Of a stretch of DNA of 64,000 nt, positions 34,015-41,357 are shown piece after piece; the first letter of the stretch is position 1; every line of letters starts with the position of its first letter. This DNA comes from DAOUFU01 sp034429275 (GTDB taxonomy: Bacteria; Chloroflexota; Anaerolineae; Aggregatilineales; Aggregatilineaceae). Where the stretch lies: contig DAOUFU010000073.1 in the NCBI GenBank assembly GCA_034429275.1, positions 1 to 64,000 on the forward strand. Direction: 5' to 3'. The notes under the pieces are model-generated. The model was not told the origin of the DNA. It saw only the letters and a program-made list of their open reading frames with translations, and did no database searches. The position numbers and the translations under genes were made by a program.

Positions 34015-34527
34015 CTAACAGGGCGCGGAATCGATGAACGCCCGCACCTGTTCGATCAACACCGGGAGCGCGGCGGCCACCTGCGGCGAGAGTCCCTCGC
34101 CATGCTCAAAGGTGGCGGCGGTGATCGTCCACAGCACGCAGCGCGGCGCAGCGCCATAGAGGGCCTGCGCAGCAGCCAGCAGCGCACCGGGATCAAGGTA
34201 ATGACCGAGCGACGCGGCAGCATTGGGTGCCGCGATCACGTCTTCGCGGCAGATGCTGCCCGGCTCACGCGCGGACCCGGTCGGCGCTGCGGCGTCGGTC
34301 GGCGCTGCCGCGTCGGTCGGTGCTGCGGCGTCGATCAGGATCAACAGGCGAACGGCGCTCACCGCTTCGGCCAGGTCGAGTGTCAACTGGTGGCATTCCA
34401 TGACCTGGGCGCGCGCCGGGTCTACCAAAGTGACGAGCCGGGCCGCCGCGAGGCGACCCAGCCCGTCATCTCCGCGCAAGGTGTTTCCGTAACCAATCAC
34501 CAACACGGGCGGAGTCGAAGCAGTCAT
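34015..34527 (-). CDS. hoxW: [NiFe] hydrogenase maturation endopeptidase
   Basis: A 170-residue HyaD/HycI/HoxW-type protease. It has VIGYGNTLRGDDGLG (the GxGNxLxxDDGxG motif with the nickel-binding Asp/Glu set) and a central LLILIDAA strand. Members cleave the C-terminal extension of the hydrogenase large subunit after nickel insertion. It lies 19 bp after hoxH in the same operon, and HoxH keeps an uncleaved-type tail, so substrate and protease match. Directly after the LLILIDAA strand, three copies of an Ala-Pro-Thr-Asp-type hexapeptide interrupt the place where relatives have a short loop (see the tandem repeat at 34279-34332). ATG 34527 is chosen because the conserved core begins just after it. 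Confidence 0.88.
   Translation of the reverse strand: MTASTPPVLVIGYGNTLRGDDGLGRLAAARLVTLVDPARAQVMECHQLTLDLAEAVSAVRLLILIDAAAPTDAAAPTDAAAPTGSAREPGSICREDVIAAPNAAASLGHYLDPGALLAAAQALYGAAPRCVLWTITAATFEHGEGLSPQVAAALPVLIEQVRAFIDSAPC
34279..34332 (-). repeat. Three in-frame 18-bp tandem repeats inside hoxW
   Basis: Three adjacent 18-bp units (34279-34296, 34297-34314, 34315-34332) differ by one or two bases and encode a PTDAAA-type hexapeptide three times. The reading frame is kept, so copy-number changes would alter loop length without breaking the protein. Confidence 0.9.
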
Positions 34528-34546
34528 AGCATCAGCGCGCCGTTCG

Positions 34547-35971
34547 CTAGCCGCGCCGGGCTTCGTCCAGCACCTTGCCATCGGGGCCAAGCAACTGCAC
34601 ATGCAGCGCCAGCTCGTTCTGCGCGTGGGTCGAGCAGCTCAGGCACGGGTCAAAGGTGCGGATCACGGCCTCAACGCGGTTGAGCATCCCTTCGGTGAGA
34701 TGTCCGCCATCGACATAGCGGTGAGCCACCTGCTTGACGGCCCGGTTCATGGCGAGATTGTTGTGCGTCGTCGAGACGATCAGGTTGGCCCAGGTGATGC
34801 GGCCCTGCATATCGACGCGGTAGTGGTGGATCAGCGTGCCGCGCGGTGCTTCGACGACACCCTTGCCGGAGCTGTGGTTCGGCGCGGCAAACGCTCGCAC
34901 GCGGGTATGGGTGATGTTCGGCTCTTCGAGAATCTGCCCGATCTTCTCGACGCAGTGCAGGCACTCGACCAGGCGCGCATAGTGGAAGTAGAACGAACTC
35001 AGGACGACCGTGCGATCCAGCGTGCGGAATTCGGCCCATTCCTGGTCGGCGCGCGGGGTTCCCACTTTGTCGATGATGTTCAGGCGGGCGAGCGGTCCCA
35101 CACGGTACATGCCTTCCGGGTAGCCTCTGGGCAGGTAGTAGGGGAACTTGGTGAAGGTCCACGGTTCGACCGCTTCCCCGATATAGTCGCGGTAGTCCTC
35201 TGCCGCGAAGCCGTCTTCGAGCACTTTGCCGCGCTCATCCACCAGCCGGATCATCCCGTCATAGAGTTCCAGGCTGCCGTCTTTGCCGATCAGGCCCATG
35301 AACATGGAGGGGAAATTGCCGAATGAGCGAATTTCCTCTTTGTAGCTGTCCATCGCGCGCTTGAACCAGTCGATATTGCGCTGGATCAGGGCGATCATCT
35401 CCGGGATCAGGCCCAGGATGCGCGTGCGCACCTCTTCGGTGAGCGGCGAGGCCACGCCGCCCGGTACGACCCACGTCGGGTGCAGGCGCTTGCCCGCCAT
35501 CCACTCGATCACCTGCTGACCAAAGGCGCGCAGCTTGACGCCATCGCGCGCTACCGCCGGATATTTTTCCAGCAGCCCGAAGATGTTACGCTTGGCCGGG
35601 TCGGATTCCATGCCCAGCAGGAAGTCGGGCGACGACAGGTAGAAGAAGCTCAGCGCGTGCGACTGCAAGATCGACGCCAGGTTGAGCACCTGGCGCAGCT
35701 TGTGAGCCGTCGGCGGAATCTGCACGGCCATGATCGCGTCACAGGCTTTGGCCGAAGCCAGTTCGTGGCTGATGGTGCAGATGCCGCAGATGCGGCCCAT
35801 CAGGCTGGGCATTTCGTAGAAGGGGCGGCCCTCGATGAATTTCTCAAAGCCGCGATACTGCGTCACGTGGAAGCGCGCATCTTCCACGCGCCCACTGTCA
35901 TCAAGCTGAATGGTGATTTTGGAGTGCCCTTCAATCCGGGTGATCGGATCGATTGTGATCAGTTTCGCCAT
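34547..35971 (-). CDS. hoxH: NAD(P)-linked [NiFe] hydrogenase large subunit
   Basis: A 474-residue catalytic subunit of the bidirectional (group 3d-like) hydrogenase that interconverts H2 and protons. The nickel-iron site ligands are in L1 RICGICTISH (about residues 60-69) and L2 DPCLSCSTH (about 442-450). The N-terminus DPITRIEGHSKI is family-typical. After L2 His there is a tail of about 24 residues that the maturation protease removes. Context hoxE-F-U-Y-H-W supports the group 3d assignment over F420- or ferredoxin-linked types. Confidence 0.96.
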   Translation of the reverse strand: MAKLITIDPITRIEGHSKITIQLDDSGRVEDARFHVTQYRGFEKFIEGRPFYEMPSLMGRICGICTISHELASAKACDAIMAVQIPPTAHKLRQVLNLASILQSHALSFFYLSSPDFLLGMESDPAKRNIFGLLEKYPAVARDGVKLRAFGQQVIEWMAGKRLHPTWVVPGGVASPLTEEVRTRILGLIPEMIALIQRNIDWFKRAMDSYKEEIRSFGNFPSMFMGLIGKDGSLELYDGMIRLVDERGKVLEDGFAAEDYRDYIGEAVEPWTFTKFPYYLPRGYPEGMYRVGPLARLNIIDKVGTPRADQEWAEFRTLDRTVVLSSFYFHYARLVECLHCVEKIGQILEEPNITHTRVRAFAAPNHSSGKGVVEAPRGTLIHHYRVDMQGRITWANLIVSTTHNNLAMNRAVKQVAHRYVDGGHLTEGMLNRVEAVIRTFDPCLSCSTHAQNELALHVQLLGPDGKVLDEARRG

Positions 35972-35983
35972 GATGGTTTACTC

Positions 35984-36523
35984 CTAGGCTCCTGGCCGCG
36001 TTTTGTCGGTGAGAATGGGAGTCCGGCCAGCCGCCAGCTCGCTGATCACGTAATAGATCGTATCGGCGGAAGGCGGGCAGCCCTGGACGAAGACATCCAC
36101 TTCGACCAGTTCATGAATCGGGCGCACATAGGGCAGCAGCCGGGGCACAACCTGGTCAGGGACCTGGGGCTGTGCCTGCACGGTCTCTTCGTCCAGGTAG
36201 CCGCGCGCATAAATATCGGCGACCTTGAAGGGGTTGCGCATGGCGGGCACGTTGGCGGCCACGGCGCAGTCGCCCAATGCTACCAGGATTTTAGTGTGGG
36301 CGCGGATCTTCTTGATCTTTTCCTCGTCCTCGGTGCTGCTGACCGCGCCTTCGACCAGCGCCACGTCCACCGTCTCCGGGAAATTCTTGAGATCGACCAG
36401 CGGGCTGTACACCAGGTCGATGATCGGGGCCAGTTCCAGCAGCCGCTCGTCCATATCGATCAGCGACATGTGGCAGCCGGAGCAGCCGTCGAGCCAGACC
36501 GTCGCAACTTTGACCTTATTCAT
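35984..36523 (-). CDS. hoxY: NAD(P)-linked [NiFe] hydrogenase small subunit
   Basis: A 179-residue small subunit carrying the proximal [4Fe-4S] cluster: WLDGCSGCHMS (Cys about residues 14 and 17), ALGDCAV (Cys about 90) and VQGCPPS (Cys about 150). It hands electrons from HoxH to the diaphorase module. It is short, as usual for the cytoplasmic group 3 enzymes, and has no Tat signal. ATG 36523 overlaps the hoxU stop by eight bases and has GGGAGG seven bases upstream. Confidence 0.95.
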   Translation of the reverse strand: MNKVKVATVWLDGCSGCHMSLIDMDERLLELAPIIDLVYSPLVDLKNFPETVDVALVEGAVSSTEDEEKIKKIRAHTKILVALGDCAVAANVPAMRNPFKVADIYARGYLDEETVQAQPQVPDQVVPRLLPYVRPIHELVEVDVFVQGCPPSADTIYYVISELAAGRTPILTDKTRPGA

Positions 36524-37238
36524 ATTTGGCCTCCCGCATTTCCGACAGGTGCGCGAGGAAATCACGGCGCTTGACCATCTCGCCCACAGCCTTACCCTTT
36601 TCGACAATCGCGCCCACCGGGCACACCGAGACGCACTTGCCGCAGCTCGTGCAGGTCGTGGCCTCACCCCAGGTGACATCCAGCTCGGTAATCACGTGCG
36701 CCTCGACCCCGCGCCCGCTCACGTCCCAGCAGTGCGCGCCTTCGATCTCGTCACATACGCGCACACAGCGCGTGCACAACACGCAGCGGTTGCGGTCGAG
36801 CACGAAGCGCTCGTGCGTCATATCGACTTCGCGCACCTGCTGCAGATTGGGGAACCGCACGTGGTCCATACCCAGCCGCTGCGCCAGGTACTGCAGCTCG
36901 CAGTTGCCGTTCGAGACGCACACCGCGCACACGTGGTTGCCTTCCGAGAACAGCAGCTCGATGATCATGCGCCGGTAGTTTTGCAGGCGCTCGGTGTTGG
37001 TGAAGACTTCCATGCCCTCTTCGGCATAGGTTGTGCAGGCGGGGACCAGCTTATTCCACCCCTTGACTTCGACCAGGCACAGGCGGCAAGCGCCGATGAT
37101 CGACAGTGTTTCCAGCTCGCACAGCGTCGGGATAAAGATGCCGTTTTCGCGGGCCAGGTCGAGCACGGTCTGGTCTTCATGAGCGCTGATGTCGCGCCCG
37201 TCCAGCTTCAGAGTCTTGATTCGTGAACGTGTAGCCAT
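36516..37238 (-). CDS. hoxU: Hydrogenase diaphorase iron-sulfur subunit
   Basis: A 240-residue subunit homologous to the N-terminus of NuoG. It contains a plant-type [2Fe-2S] site (LCELETLSIIGACRLC with later ACTT), a His/Cys3 cluster region (HVCAVCVSNGNCELQ), and two ferredoxin motifs RCVLCTRCVRVCDE and TSCGKCVSVCPV. It links HoxF to HoxY. The start lies 13 bp after hoxF; the end overlaps hoxY. Confidence 0.95.
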   Translation of the reverse strand: MATRSRIKTLKLDGRDISAHEDQTVLDLARENGIFIPTLCELETLSIIGACRLCLVEVKGWNKLVPACTTYAEEGMEVFTNTERLQNYRRMIIELLFSEGNHVCAVCVSNGNCELQYLAQRLGMDHVRFPNLQQVREVDMTHERFVLDRNRCVLCTRCVRVCDEIEGAHCWDVSGRGVEAHVITELDVTWGEATTCTSCGKCVSVCPVGAIVEKGKAVGEMVKRRDFLAHLSEMREAKYE

Positions 37239-37251
37239 CGGTGCCTCTCGC

Positions 37252-38868
37252 TTACGACGCGGCTTCGGGCGCGGCGTCGATCAATTTTTCCAGGTATTCG
37301 TCACGGAAGTAGTGCAGCGTGCTCAGCACGGGGTTGGGGGCCGACTGCCCCAGGCCGCACAGGCTGGCATTGCGCGTCAGGTCGCACAACTGCTCCAGCA
37401 TTTCGATATCGGCCAACATCCCCTCGCCCTTGGAAATCTTATCCAGCAGCCTGAACATCTGCGCGGTGCCAACCCGGCAGGGAATGCATTTCCCGCACGA
37501 TTCCGACATGCAGAAGTCCATGAAATAGCGCGCGATGCCGACCATCGACGCGGTCTCGTCCATGACGATCATGCCGCCCGACCCCATGAAGGACTGCAAG
37601 CGCCGCAGCGATTCAAAATCCACCGGGGTGTCGAAATATTCGACCGGGATGCAGCCGCCGGTCGGCCCACCGGTCTGCACCGCCTTGACGGCCAGGCCGT
37701 TCGGCGTGCCGCCGCCGATTTCCTGCACGATCTGGTGCAGCGTTGTGCCCATCGGCACTTCGATCAGGCCGGTGTTTTTCACCTGCCCGGCCAGCGCGAA
37801 GACTTTGGTCCCTTTGCTGGTTTCGGTGCCGATAGAGGCGAACCATTCGCCGCCATTGCGGATGATAGGCGCGACATTGGCCCACGTCTCGACGTTGTTC
37901 ACGATGGTGGGTTGGCCCCACAGGCCGTGATCTGCCGGATAGGGTGGGCGCGGGCGCGGGTTGCCCCGGCGGCCTTCGATCGAGGCCATCAGCGCGGTTT
38001 CCTCACCGCAGACATACGCCCCTGCGCCCAGGCGCAGGTCAATATCGAAGTCGAAGCCGGTGCCGAGAATATTTTCGCCCAGCAGGTTTTTGCGCTTCGC
38101 CAGCTTGATGGCCGTCTTGAGGCGCTCAATCGCCAGCGGATATTCGGCGCGCACATAGACATAGCCCTTGCTCGCGCCGACCGCGTACCCCGCGATTGCC
38201 ATGCCTTCCAGCACGCGGTGCGGATCGCTTTCGAGCACGCTGCGATCCATGAATGCGCCGGGATCGCCTTCGTCCGCATTGCAGATGATGTATTTGACGT
38301 TGCTGATCGCTTTGGCGACGGTGGACCACTTGAGTCCGGTGGGATACCCCGCGCCGCCGCGTCCGCGCAGCCCGCTCGCCACGATCTCATCGATCACCTG
38401 GGCCGGGGTCATTTCGTGCAGCACCATGTCCAGCGCGCTGTACCCCTTGGCGCGGATATAGTCTTCCAGGTTCTCCGGGTCGATCACGCCGCTGTTTTCG
38501 AGCACGATCTTGACCTGGCTCTTGAAGAAGGGGATGGTGGTATCGGTCTGGATGCGCGCTACCGGCTTTTTGCCAACGCTCTGGATGATCTCCGGCGCGT
38601 CGTCGGCGGCCACCTGCTGGTAGAGCGTGCCTTCCGGCTCCACCGAGACCAGCGGACCCGCTGCGCATAGCCCCATGCATCCCACGCCCTTGACCTCGAT
38701 CTCGTTTTCGAGACCCTGAGCTTTGACCTCGGCTTCGAGCGCCTGCTTGATCTCATCGCTGTGCAGCGAGAGGCAGCCCGCCGCCATACACGCGCGCACG
38801 CAGTGCTTGTGGGGACGCTGTGCCTGTTCGGCGAGGGCTTGCTCTTGAAGATCTTCATACATGGTCAT
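37252..38868 (-). CDS. hoxF: Hydrogenase diaphorase FMN/NAD-binding subunit
   Basis: A 538-residue NuoF-like subunit that oxidises or reduces NAD(P)H. The N-terminus (to about residue 110) is a thioredoxin-like [2Fe-2S] domain with CMAAGCLSL and GCMGLCAAGP. The central part has GRGGAGYPTGLKW and NADEGDPGAFMDR for FMN and NADH binding, and the C-terminus holds the [4Fe-4S] site SESCGKCIPCRVGT with a later Cys. GAGGAG precedes ATG 38868, which overlaps the hoxE stop (ATGA). Confidence 0.96.
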   Translation of the reverse strand: MTMYEDLQEQALAEQAQRPHKHCVRACMAAGCLSLHSDEIKQALEAEVKAQGLENEIEVKGVGCMGLCAAGPLVSVEPEGTLYQQVAADDAPEIIQSVGKKPVARIQTDTTIPFFKSQVKIVLENSGVIDPENLEDYIRAKGYSALDMVLHEMTPAQVIDEIVASGLRGRGGAGYPTGLKWSTVAKAISNVKYIICNADEGDPGAFMDRSVLESDPHRVLEGMAIAGYAVGASKGYVYVRAEYPLAIERLKTAIKLAKRKNLLGENILGTGFDFDIDLRLGAGAYVCGEETALMASIEGRRGNPRPRPPYPADHGLWGQPTIVNNVETWANVAPIIRNGGEWFASIGTETSKGTKVFALAGQVKNTGLIEVPMGTTLHQIVQEIGGGTPNGLAVKAVQTGGPTGGCIPVEYFDTPVDFESLRRLQSFMGSGGMIVMDETASMVGIARYFMDFCMSESCGKCIPCRVGTAQMFRLLDKISKGEGMLADIEMLEQLCDLTRNASLCGLGQSAPNPVLSTLHYFRDEYLEKLIDAAPEAAS

Positions 38869-39374
38869 GCTTGCTTCTCCTCGACCGGGTTACTTTCCAA
38901 CGCGGTGCGCACGGCGTCCAGCGTCGCATTCCCGATCACCTGGTTATCGAACACGACTGCCGGGGCCAGCCCACACGCCCCTACGCAGCGCACGGTGACC
39001 AGCGACAGCTTGTTATCCGGCGTAGTCTGACCGGGCGCGATGCCGTATTCGGCCTGCAGGTCGTCCAGAATTTTGTGCGCCCCCTTGATGTAGCACGCTG
39101 TGCCGGTGCACACCGCGCAGGTATGCTCACCCTGGGGCTTGAGGTTGAAAAAGTGGTAGAACGTCGCCACACCGTAGACCTGCGCCGGCGAAACACGCAG
39201 CGCGCGCGAGACATAGCGCAGAGTCTCATCATCCAGGTAGCCAAAGGCTTCCTGGGCGGTGTGCAGGGTTTCGATCAGCGCGTCCGGGCGGAAGCCGTTA
39301 CGCCGCATCGTGCCCTGGACAAGCCGCCACCGCTTGTCGTCTGAGGGCGGTTCGATTTTGAAACGACCAGCCAT
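38865..39374 (-). CDS. hoxE: Hydrogenase diaphorase small iron-sulfur subunit
   Basis: A 169-residue NuoE-like thioredoxin-fold [2Fe-2S] protein. Four Cys are in CTGTACYIKGA and VRCVGACGLAP. It is the first gene of the hoxEFUYHW operon. ATG 39374 has AAAGG eight bases upstream; the frame opens at 39449 but upstream residues are unlike the family. The 265-bp region before it, shared with the divergent thioesterase gene, holds the Rex-like dyad. Confidence 0.95.
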   Translation of the reverse strand: MAGRFKIEPPSDDKRWRLVQGTMRRNGFRPDALIETLHTAQEAFGYLDDETLRYVSRALRVSPAQVYGVATFYHFFNLKPQGEHTCAVCTGTACYIKGAHKILDDLQAEYGIAPGQTTPDNKLSLVTVRCVGACGLAPAVVFDNQVIGNATLDAVRTALESNPVEEKQA

Positions 39375-39442
39375 GATGTGTGCCTTTCGATGATTGGTTA
39401 CGGATTTAGGTGAACCGGATTTCCGGGCATGGACTTGAAGGT

Positions 39443-39471
39443 TTGGCAAATTGGAGCGGGCAATGTGCCAA
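39443..39471. promoter_or_regulatory. Inverted repeat upstream of hoxE
   Basis: TTGGCA (39443-39448) and TGCCAA (39466-39471) are perfect inverted copies with 17 bp between them, 69 bp before the hoxE start codon. The spacing fits two-turn binding by a dimer, but I cannot name a regulator. Confidence 0.35.
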
Positions 39472-39520
39472 CTATGCCCATACCGCGCGTTTTTGCTAAG
39501 TGACTAAAGCCACTGGAGAC

Positions 39521-39538
39521 TAGTGATAAATTTCACAA
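39521..39538. promoter_or_regulatory. Rex-like redox operator upstream of hox operon
   Basis: The 18-mer TAGTGATAAATTTCACAA is an imperfect palindrome (6 of 8 half-site positions pair) that resembles TTGTGA-type Rex sites. Rex senses the NADH/NAD ratio and commonly controls NAD-linked hydrogenase and fermentation genes, which suits an NAD-reducing hydrogenase. No rex gene is in the window. Confidence 0.5.
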
Positions 39539-39639
39539 TATAGATCTGGCCGAAAGCTGCAACTGTCACCGGCACGCTCAGGCTGTGTTACAATCGCCGT
39601 GTGATAATAGCCGGTCCATTCTACCCTGGAGCAGCATGA

Positions 39640-40524
39640 ATGCCTCAACCGCGCACCCACCGGTGCACCTTCCGCCTGCGTTATGATGAATGCAATGCCT
39701 TCGGTCATGTCCGCCCGGCCTCGCTGCTGCGCCTGATGCAAGAGGCGGCGTTCGGCGCGTCGGCGGCGGCAGGCTATGACCTGGCGCGCTATGAAGCCAT
39801 GCACCGGCTGTGGTTGATCCGCGAGACTGCGGCCACGTTTGGGCCGTGCCCGCCCGCCTATGGCGACAGCATCGCGGCGACCACCTTTGTGCAGGATTTC
39901 CGGCGGGTGCGTTCGCGTCGTGCCTACCTGCTGCGCGACGCCGCCAGCGGTGCCCCCGGCATCGACGCGATCACCGATTGGGTGCTGTTCGATGTGGACC
40001 GTGAGCGCCCGACCACTGTGCCGGAAGATATGATCGCGGCGTTTTTCCCCGAGGGTGCGCCCGATCCCGAAAGCGTCCCGCCCCGCGAGCCGTTCCCCGA
40101 ACTGCCGCCCGTTCCGCCTGGCGCTGTCGCGCTGGCGCGCCGCCCGGATTGGCGCGATCTCGATGGGGCGCTGCATGTCAACAACACGGTCTACTTCGAC
40201 TACTTTGAAGACAGCGTGCATCAGGCCCTGGCGATGGGCGGATGGACGCTCGGACGGTTGATGGAGCACGGGGTAAGCCTGTGGCCTCACGGCGCGCGCA
40301 TTGAGTATATCCAATCCGTTCAATCTGGCGATACCTGTCATGTGGCGTTGTGGCCGTTGGGCGGGGCCGAACTGGCGCACACTATCACCCGGCAGGCGGA
40401 TGGCGCGATCCTGGTGCGGGCGCGGATCGCGTGGGGCTGGGTCGATGCCCACACGCGCCAGCCCGTCGATCCTCCCGCCGCTTTGGGCGATTTCGCCAGC
40501 CTGTTCGCGCCCGCTGCCGGGTGA
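39640..40524 (+). CDS. Acyl-ACP thioesterase (double hotdog, FatA/FatB-like)
   Basis: A 294-residue thioesterase of the Acyl-ACP_TE type. Two hotdog domains are visible: LRYDECNAFGHVRPASLLRL with LMQEAAF near the N-terminus, and WRDLDGALHVNNTVYFDYFED at about residues 168-188, whose D-x-N-x-H-V-N-N set is the usual catalytic Asn/His region. It releases fatty acids from acyl-ACP, or possibly hydroxybenzoyl/other CoA esters. GGAG precedes ATG 39640 by eight bases; an out-of-frame ATG at 39636 is nearer. The gene is divergent from the hox operon and precedes the aromatic amino-acid leader, with its own transcription likely ending before the promoter at 40579. Confidence 0.85.
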   Translation: MPQPRTHRCTFRLRYDECNAFGHVRPASLLRLMQEAAFGASAAAGYDLARYEAMHRLWLIRETAATFGPCPPAYGDSIAATTFVQDFRRVRSRRAYLLRDAASGAPGIDAITDWVLFDVDRERPTTVPEDMIAAFFPEGAPDPESVPPREPFPELPPVPPGAVALARRPDWRDLDGALHVNNTVYFDYFEDSVHQALAMGGWTLGRLMEHGVSLWPHGARIEYIQSVQSGDTCHVALWPLGGAELAHTITRQADGAILVRARIAWGWVDAHTRQPVDPPAALGDFASLFAPAAG

Positions 40525-40578
40525 ACAGTTGGGCCAGCAGACCGGCTTGGTGATTTTGTACTAAATTCGCCAAGGTTA

Positions 40579-40607
40579 TTGACTCTGTCCCGGCCCTGTG
40601 CTAAGCT
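40579..40607 (+). promoter_or_regulatory. Extended -10 promoter of the aromatic amino-acid superoperon
   Basis: TTGACT (40579-40584), 17-bp spacer, TAAGCT (40602-40607), with TG in the extended -10 position (40599-40600). Predicted start near 40614 gives a leader of about 300 bases before aroH. Confidence 0.75.
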
Positions 40608-40641
40608 GTGCGTCATTGAGGAGCATTCACTGCGCGGTACC

Positions 40642-40698
40642 ATGATCACGATCACTATCACGCGCGCAGTCGAGGTGAGAACAGTTCGTCATGGCTGA
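40642..40698 (+). CDS. Possible 18-residue upstream mini-ORF (Ile-Thr-rich)
   Basis: ATG 40642 to TGA 40696-40698 would encode an 18-residue peptide beginning MITITITRAVEV. Its stop overlaps the start of the Phe/Tyr leader (ATGGCTGA). The nearest SD-like GAGGAG (40618-40623) is 18 bases away, too far for normal initiation, so translation is doubtful. The Ile-Thr run recalls other amino-acid leader peptides but does not fit an aromatic operon. Confidence 0.25.
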   Translation: MITITITRAVEVRTVRHG

Positions 40699-40813
40699 GA
40701 TGTCGTCTGCTTCCCTTCAACCCACATTCCGCGCCGGCAGCAGCCGGGGCGCTTTTGGGTTTTATTACTACTTTGGGAGCCATACGACGGGTCCGAGCTT
40801 GACGGCTGCGTAA
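40691..40813 (+). CDS. Phe/Tyr-rich attenuator leader peptide of the aro superoperon
   Basis: A 40-codon ORF from ATG 40691 to TAA 40811-40813, ending 34 bases before the terminator stem. Codons 22-28 read Phe-Gly-Phe-Tyr-Tyr-Tyr-Phe (40754-40774), so six of seven are aromatic; the remaining residues are ordinary. A GAGGTG element (40672-40677) lies 13 bases upstream, a long but usable spacing; an in-frame ATG at 40700 is an alternative. Ribosome pausing at these codons when Phe- or Tyr-tRNA is scarce would free the downstream RNA to form the antiterminator. The ORF length, codon run, position and flanking hairpins are what the classical pheA/trp-type attenuation model requires. Confidence 0.8.
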   Translation: MAEMSSASLQPTFRAGSSRGAFGFYYYFGSHTTGPSLTAA

Positions 40814-40866
40814 CCGACTTCTCCCCATCGGGAAAAGGTGAAGGATAGGGTGCCGGGCACAAGCTC
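40740..40866 (+). promoter_or_regulatory. Mutually exclusive leader RNA pairings (1:2 and antiterminator 2:3)
   Basis: By inspection: region 1 GCAGCCG (40740-40746), just before the aromatic codons, pairs perfectly with region 2 CGGCTGC (40803-40809). Region 2 also offers GAGCTTG (40795-40801) and CGGC (40803-40806), which pair with CAAGCTC (40860-40866) and GCCG (40852-40855) in region 3. Region 3 overlaps the left arm and loop of the terminator. A ribosome stalled at codons 22-28 covers region 1 and so favours 2:3; free passage to the stop codon covers region 2 and favours the terminator. Confidence 0.7.
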
Positions 40867-40883
40867 AGCACCCTGTTTTTTTT
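40847..40883 (+). terminator. Leader terminator (attenuator) of the aro superoperon
   Basis: AGGGTGC (40847-40853) pairs perfectly with GCACCCT (40868-40874) around a 14-base loop, followed after one G by eight Ts (40876-40883). This textbook intrinsic terminator stands 34 bases before the aroH start, so the operon is transcribed only when it is bypassed. Confidence 0.92.
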
Positions 40884-40916
40884 GTAACCGTGTGGATGCC
40901 ACAAAGGAGCAGCACC

Positions 40917-41324
40917 GTGACTGATACCCCTTTCATCGCCTGCCGCGGGGTTCGGGGTGCGATCACCGTCGAAGCCAACACCGCTGACGCCATTCTGGAG
41001 GCCGCGCGCGAACTGTTGGAGGCCCTGATCGCGGCCAACCACATCGCGCCCGACGACATCGCCAGCGTGTTGTTCACGGCCACGCCCGACCTCAACGCGA
41101 TCTATCCGGCAGTGGCGGCGCGTCAGTTAGGCTGGCACGATGTGGCTCTTAACTGCGTCCAGGAGATGGACGTGCCCGGCAGTTTACCTCGCTGCCTGCG
41201 CGTCCTCATCCTCTGGAACACTCCCCTGCTGCCACACGACATTCACCACCTCTACTTACGCGAAGCCCATATTTTACGACCAGACCGTATGCAGTCGGAA
41301 TCCGTGCACTCATCAGCCAGTTAG
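40917..41324 (+). CDS. aroH: Chorismate mutase, AroH type
   Basis: A 135-residue monofunctional chorismate mutase of the Bacillus AroH fold, which converts chorismate to prephenate. It shows ACRGVRGAITVEANT at the start (Arg ligand), SVLFTATPDLNAIYPA (catalytic region with Arg/Cys/Glu set further on) and CVQEMDVPGSLPRCLRVL. The start is GTG 40917 with AAAGGAG seven bases upstream; a frame opening at 40890 lies in the terminator tail. It is the first structural gene after the attenuator. This fold is less common than the AroQ fold, and here feeds both branches (tyrA, pheA) in the same operon. Confidence 0.94.
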   Translation: MTDTPFIACRGVRGAITVEANTADAILEAARELLEALIAANHIAPDDIASVLFTATPDLNAIYPAVAARQLGWHDVALNCVQEMDVPGSLPRCLRVLILWNTPLLPHDIHHLYLREAHILRPDRMQSESVHSSAS

Positions 41325-41357
41325 TCTCAGGATTTAGTCTACAGGGAGAGAAGCGCC

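Noticed and set aside
40630..40655. TGGTACCGCG on the minus strand resembles a T-box antiterminator element
   Set aside because: No aminoacyl-tRNA or biosynthetic gene follows on that strand, no specifier stem is visible, and the plus-strand leader-peptide model explains the region better.
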